A stretch of DNA of 60,000 nt from Antedon mediterranea (taxonomy: Eukaryota > Echinodermata > Crinoidea > Comatulida > Antedonidae). The stretch is from assembly GCF_964355755.1 (NCBI RefSeq), contig NC_092677.1, positions 25,082,101 to 25,142,100 on the forward strand. The letters run 5' to 3'. Positions within the stretch are counted from its first letter, which is position 1. Each line of letters starts with the position of its first letter. The notes under the pieces are model-generated. The model did no database searches and was not told where the DNA came from. It saw only the letters and a program-made list of their open reading frames with translations. Below, in pieces: positions 58,065-60,000 of the stretch. The position numbers and the translations under genes were made by a program.

Positions 58065-58737
58065 ATGCTTGGTTCCCAGAGACGCAAAGTAAAGCTTGGT
58101 TCCCACTAGCGACGCGACGCAACGCAACGCCATAGACGCAACGCAACGCAAGGACGTAGATGCAACGCAACGCAAGGACGTAGATGCAACGCAAGCGAGT
58201 TGACCAATGATAATGTCACTATAATGCATTATTAATGAGAATCAGTATTTATGCTTGATTCGAAAAAGCGTGTTTGCGTCGAGGGTAGCCGCGTGGTACA
58301 ACCGATTGATTGTTTATTGCATTTTTTCTACATAGATATATCCTAATTGAATGTTGATATTTACTTAATTCGTGTAAGGGTCTCAGAAAGAAATAATTTG
58401 GTGTAAACACGACCGTGTATCGAGTAATGAAGCGAAGAAATAATTGCTCCAAAAATAAACTTCATCAAAATAAATGTCTAATTTTAAACCATGTATAAAT
58501 AGACCTGTGATTGTAATTATGGATCGCTGGATATTAGTTACCCGTATGTTTCTGACATTTAAGCTGTGGTTTCCATTTGAACGCAACGCAATGACGTAAA
58601 AGCACCGCAAGTAAAATGTTACGGTACCAATCAACACACGACGCGATGGCTCATCCGAATTTTCGCTTGTGATTTGTGCTTGTCAACTCACTTGCGTTGC
58701 GCCTCCGTCGTTGTTTCCAAATTCGAACCAAGCTTTG
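58065..58737. mobile_element. MITE family F3 (AAGCTTGGTTCCCACTA), composite or nested copies
   Basis: Left-type ends occur at 58070 (GCTTGGTTCCCAGAGACGC) and 58093 (AAAGCTTGGTTCCCACTAGC). The right-type end is GAACCAAGCTTT, ending near 58737. CGCAACGCAACGC repeats follow the left end and CTTGCGTTGCGCC precedes the right. Another left-type end at 58559 (TTAAGCTGTGGTTTCCATTT, then GAACGCAACGCAATGACG) implies a second copy at 58559-58737 inside or beside the first. A GCAACGCAAGGACGTAGAT unit is tandemly repeated at 58142-58192. Confidence 0.72.
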
Positions 58738-59070
58738 AAAATGGTAGCATCAACTTTGTGCGCAGATCAGTTATCCTTATTCACACGTCACCCGTGCTGT
58801 GATTTATATTGATTTTAACACCTTAATATCACTGTTAATTTGATAGCATTCGTTTGTTAGTTTTTGAACTTTGCCGCCATGTAAAGCGTACAGGAATATA
58901 AAAATAAAATTAAAATTAACGCGTTAATATTTAACGTACCTGGAGTAAAACTACACATAATGTGAACCCTGGATTAATTATTGAACGCTGGATTACTTTA
59001 GCGTGTGTACACACGCGGCATGTGCTTAAGTACGGTAATATACATTTACACCTCACGCTATTCACTATAT
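58738..59070. other. Gene-free stretch
   Basis: Nothing is seen beyond scattered CpG words. Confidence 0.35.
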
Positions 59071-59268
59071 AAAGGCCAATTTACACAGACGAGCGGGAAC
59101 GTTAAGCATAAAACAAAAATATAAAATTTATGTTATTCCTCATAACCATCTACACAAAACGCGGAGCGAACGGATGGTATCCGCTCAGAATAGATTCAGA
59201 TTCTACGTGGGACAAGCTACGCGGTTTCCCGCTTTACCGTTTGCGCTCGTCTGTGTAAATTGACCTTT
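59071..59268. mobile_element. MITE with ~24-bp AAAGGCCAATTTACACAGAC ends
   Basis: The left end AAAGGCCAATTTACACAGAC, then GAGCG, and the right end CGCTCGTCTGTGTAAATTGA, then CCTTT, are inverted with one mismatch. The arms continue with GGGAA / TTCCC. CTATA occurs just outside both ends and may be a target duplication. No coding capacity. Confidence 0.82.
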
Positions 59269-59889
59269 ACTATACGGACGAGACTAACATTGAAATAAGG
59301 GCAGATTTAGAGGCCTCGTTCAATAGTGTGAATTACCTTTAACAGTAATTAACAACGATAGCAACGAATCAGTGTAAAAATAATTGTTGTATTGGAACCC
59401 CACGACGATCAACACAATCGTCGTAATATTGATACAATTTGAGTGGAATGTTCTTACGACTGTTGCATTCAAGAAGCTAGGCCCACAACAAGACCAACCC
59501 AGGTGATCCGCTAGTGTAGTAATTCAGCTTGCCATAACACACCTGTTATTGATCCCATTCATAGTGTATATTTTGTCTTTCACTTCACCCCCAAGTGTGA
59601 CCTAATGCCCGCCCCACGCAATATCGAATCAGGTGTCATCTGAATCCCCTTAAGCCGTTCCACTTCTGACCTCCGCTAGATGACTGTCCTGGTTTAATAG
59701 ACGACCTACCGGTTGAATTCTGTCCGCCGAATCCAAACCCTCGGGATGTATGCGAAATAATAAGTGACCCCATAGCAATTTTGCAAATTACACAAAAACC
59801 AAACGAGGAAGACAAGCTTTTTGTGGATAAAAAAAATCTTTTGCTGCTTCGTTGAAAAAGGTTGGAATAGAAACAACTTCGCATATCCG
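59269..59889. other. Gene-free stretch; a Gly/Ser-rich minus-strand frame
   Basis: The minus strand at 59773-59636 reads ATG, then GFGFGGQ and a Gly/Ser/Lys-rich tail to a stop (45 codons). I cannot tell a micro-ORF from chance. Confidence 0.3.
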
Positions 59890-60000
59890 TCATCAGAATA
59901 AAATAAACCCGGTCATCAGAATAAAAAAAACGGTCATCAGAATAAACAAAACTGGTCATCAGGATGAAAACCCGGTCATTAGAATAAAAAAACCGGTTAT
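59890..60000 (+). repeat. ~22-bp tandem repeat CCGGTCATCAGAATAAAAAA, runs off the window
   Basis: At least five units of GGTCATCAGAATAAA(A)nCC with small length changes. The array continues past 60000. Confidence 0.88.

Overview
The window is nuclear DNA from an animal. Coding exons are short, split by GT-AG introns, and lie in AT-rich sequence packed with MITEs, SINEs and tandem repeats. Two genes are recognisable metazoan orthologues (TANGO2 and APCDD1). The repeat style (5S-derived and tRNA-derived SINEs, very frequent TAGGCCTA and TACAGTA words, many foldback MITEs) suggests a marine invertebrate, perhaps an echinoderm. That placement is inference; nothing here fixes the species. No prokaryotic, organellar or viral gene organisation was seen.

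Layout. 1-605 (+): the last exons of a C2H2 zinc-finger gene that enters from the left. 1247-2543 (+): a complete two-exon gene for a 282-residue protein I do not recognise. 2544-16018: gene-free, holding foldback MITEs, a tRNA-derived SINE with a readable empty site, several inverted-repeat elements and minisatellites. 16019-19661 (-): a complete seven-exon TANGO2 gene (295 residues), with a five-unit satellite in one intron. 19662-51609: about 32 kb without a convincing gene, holding two 5S-rRNA-derived SINE copies, further SINEs, three copies of a TTAAAGATG-ended MITE, a 1-kb transposon with perfect 20-bp ends, probable LINE tails, an 836-bp tandem duplication, a 52-bp minisatellite and a 94-bp higher-order satellite. 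51610-52374 (-): the terminal exon of APCDD1. 52375-60000: probably an APCDD1 intron or upstream DNA, with tandem repeats, a duplicated block carrying four TGACGTCA motifs, and more MITEs. An unfinished tandem array runs off the right edge.

The four genes look functionally unrelated: a probable DNA-binding regulator, an unknown protein, a conserved NRDE-family protein linked to Golgi, mitochondrial and heme biology, and a membrane Wnt antagonist. I see no operon or cluster logic. The most unusual content is the mobile and repetitive DNA: MITE families with unrelated interiors but the same TTAAAG terminus, small perfect hairpins flanked by direct repeats, a satellite with alternating subunits, and a SINE insertion dated by a paralogous empty site.
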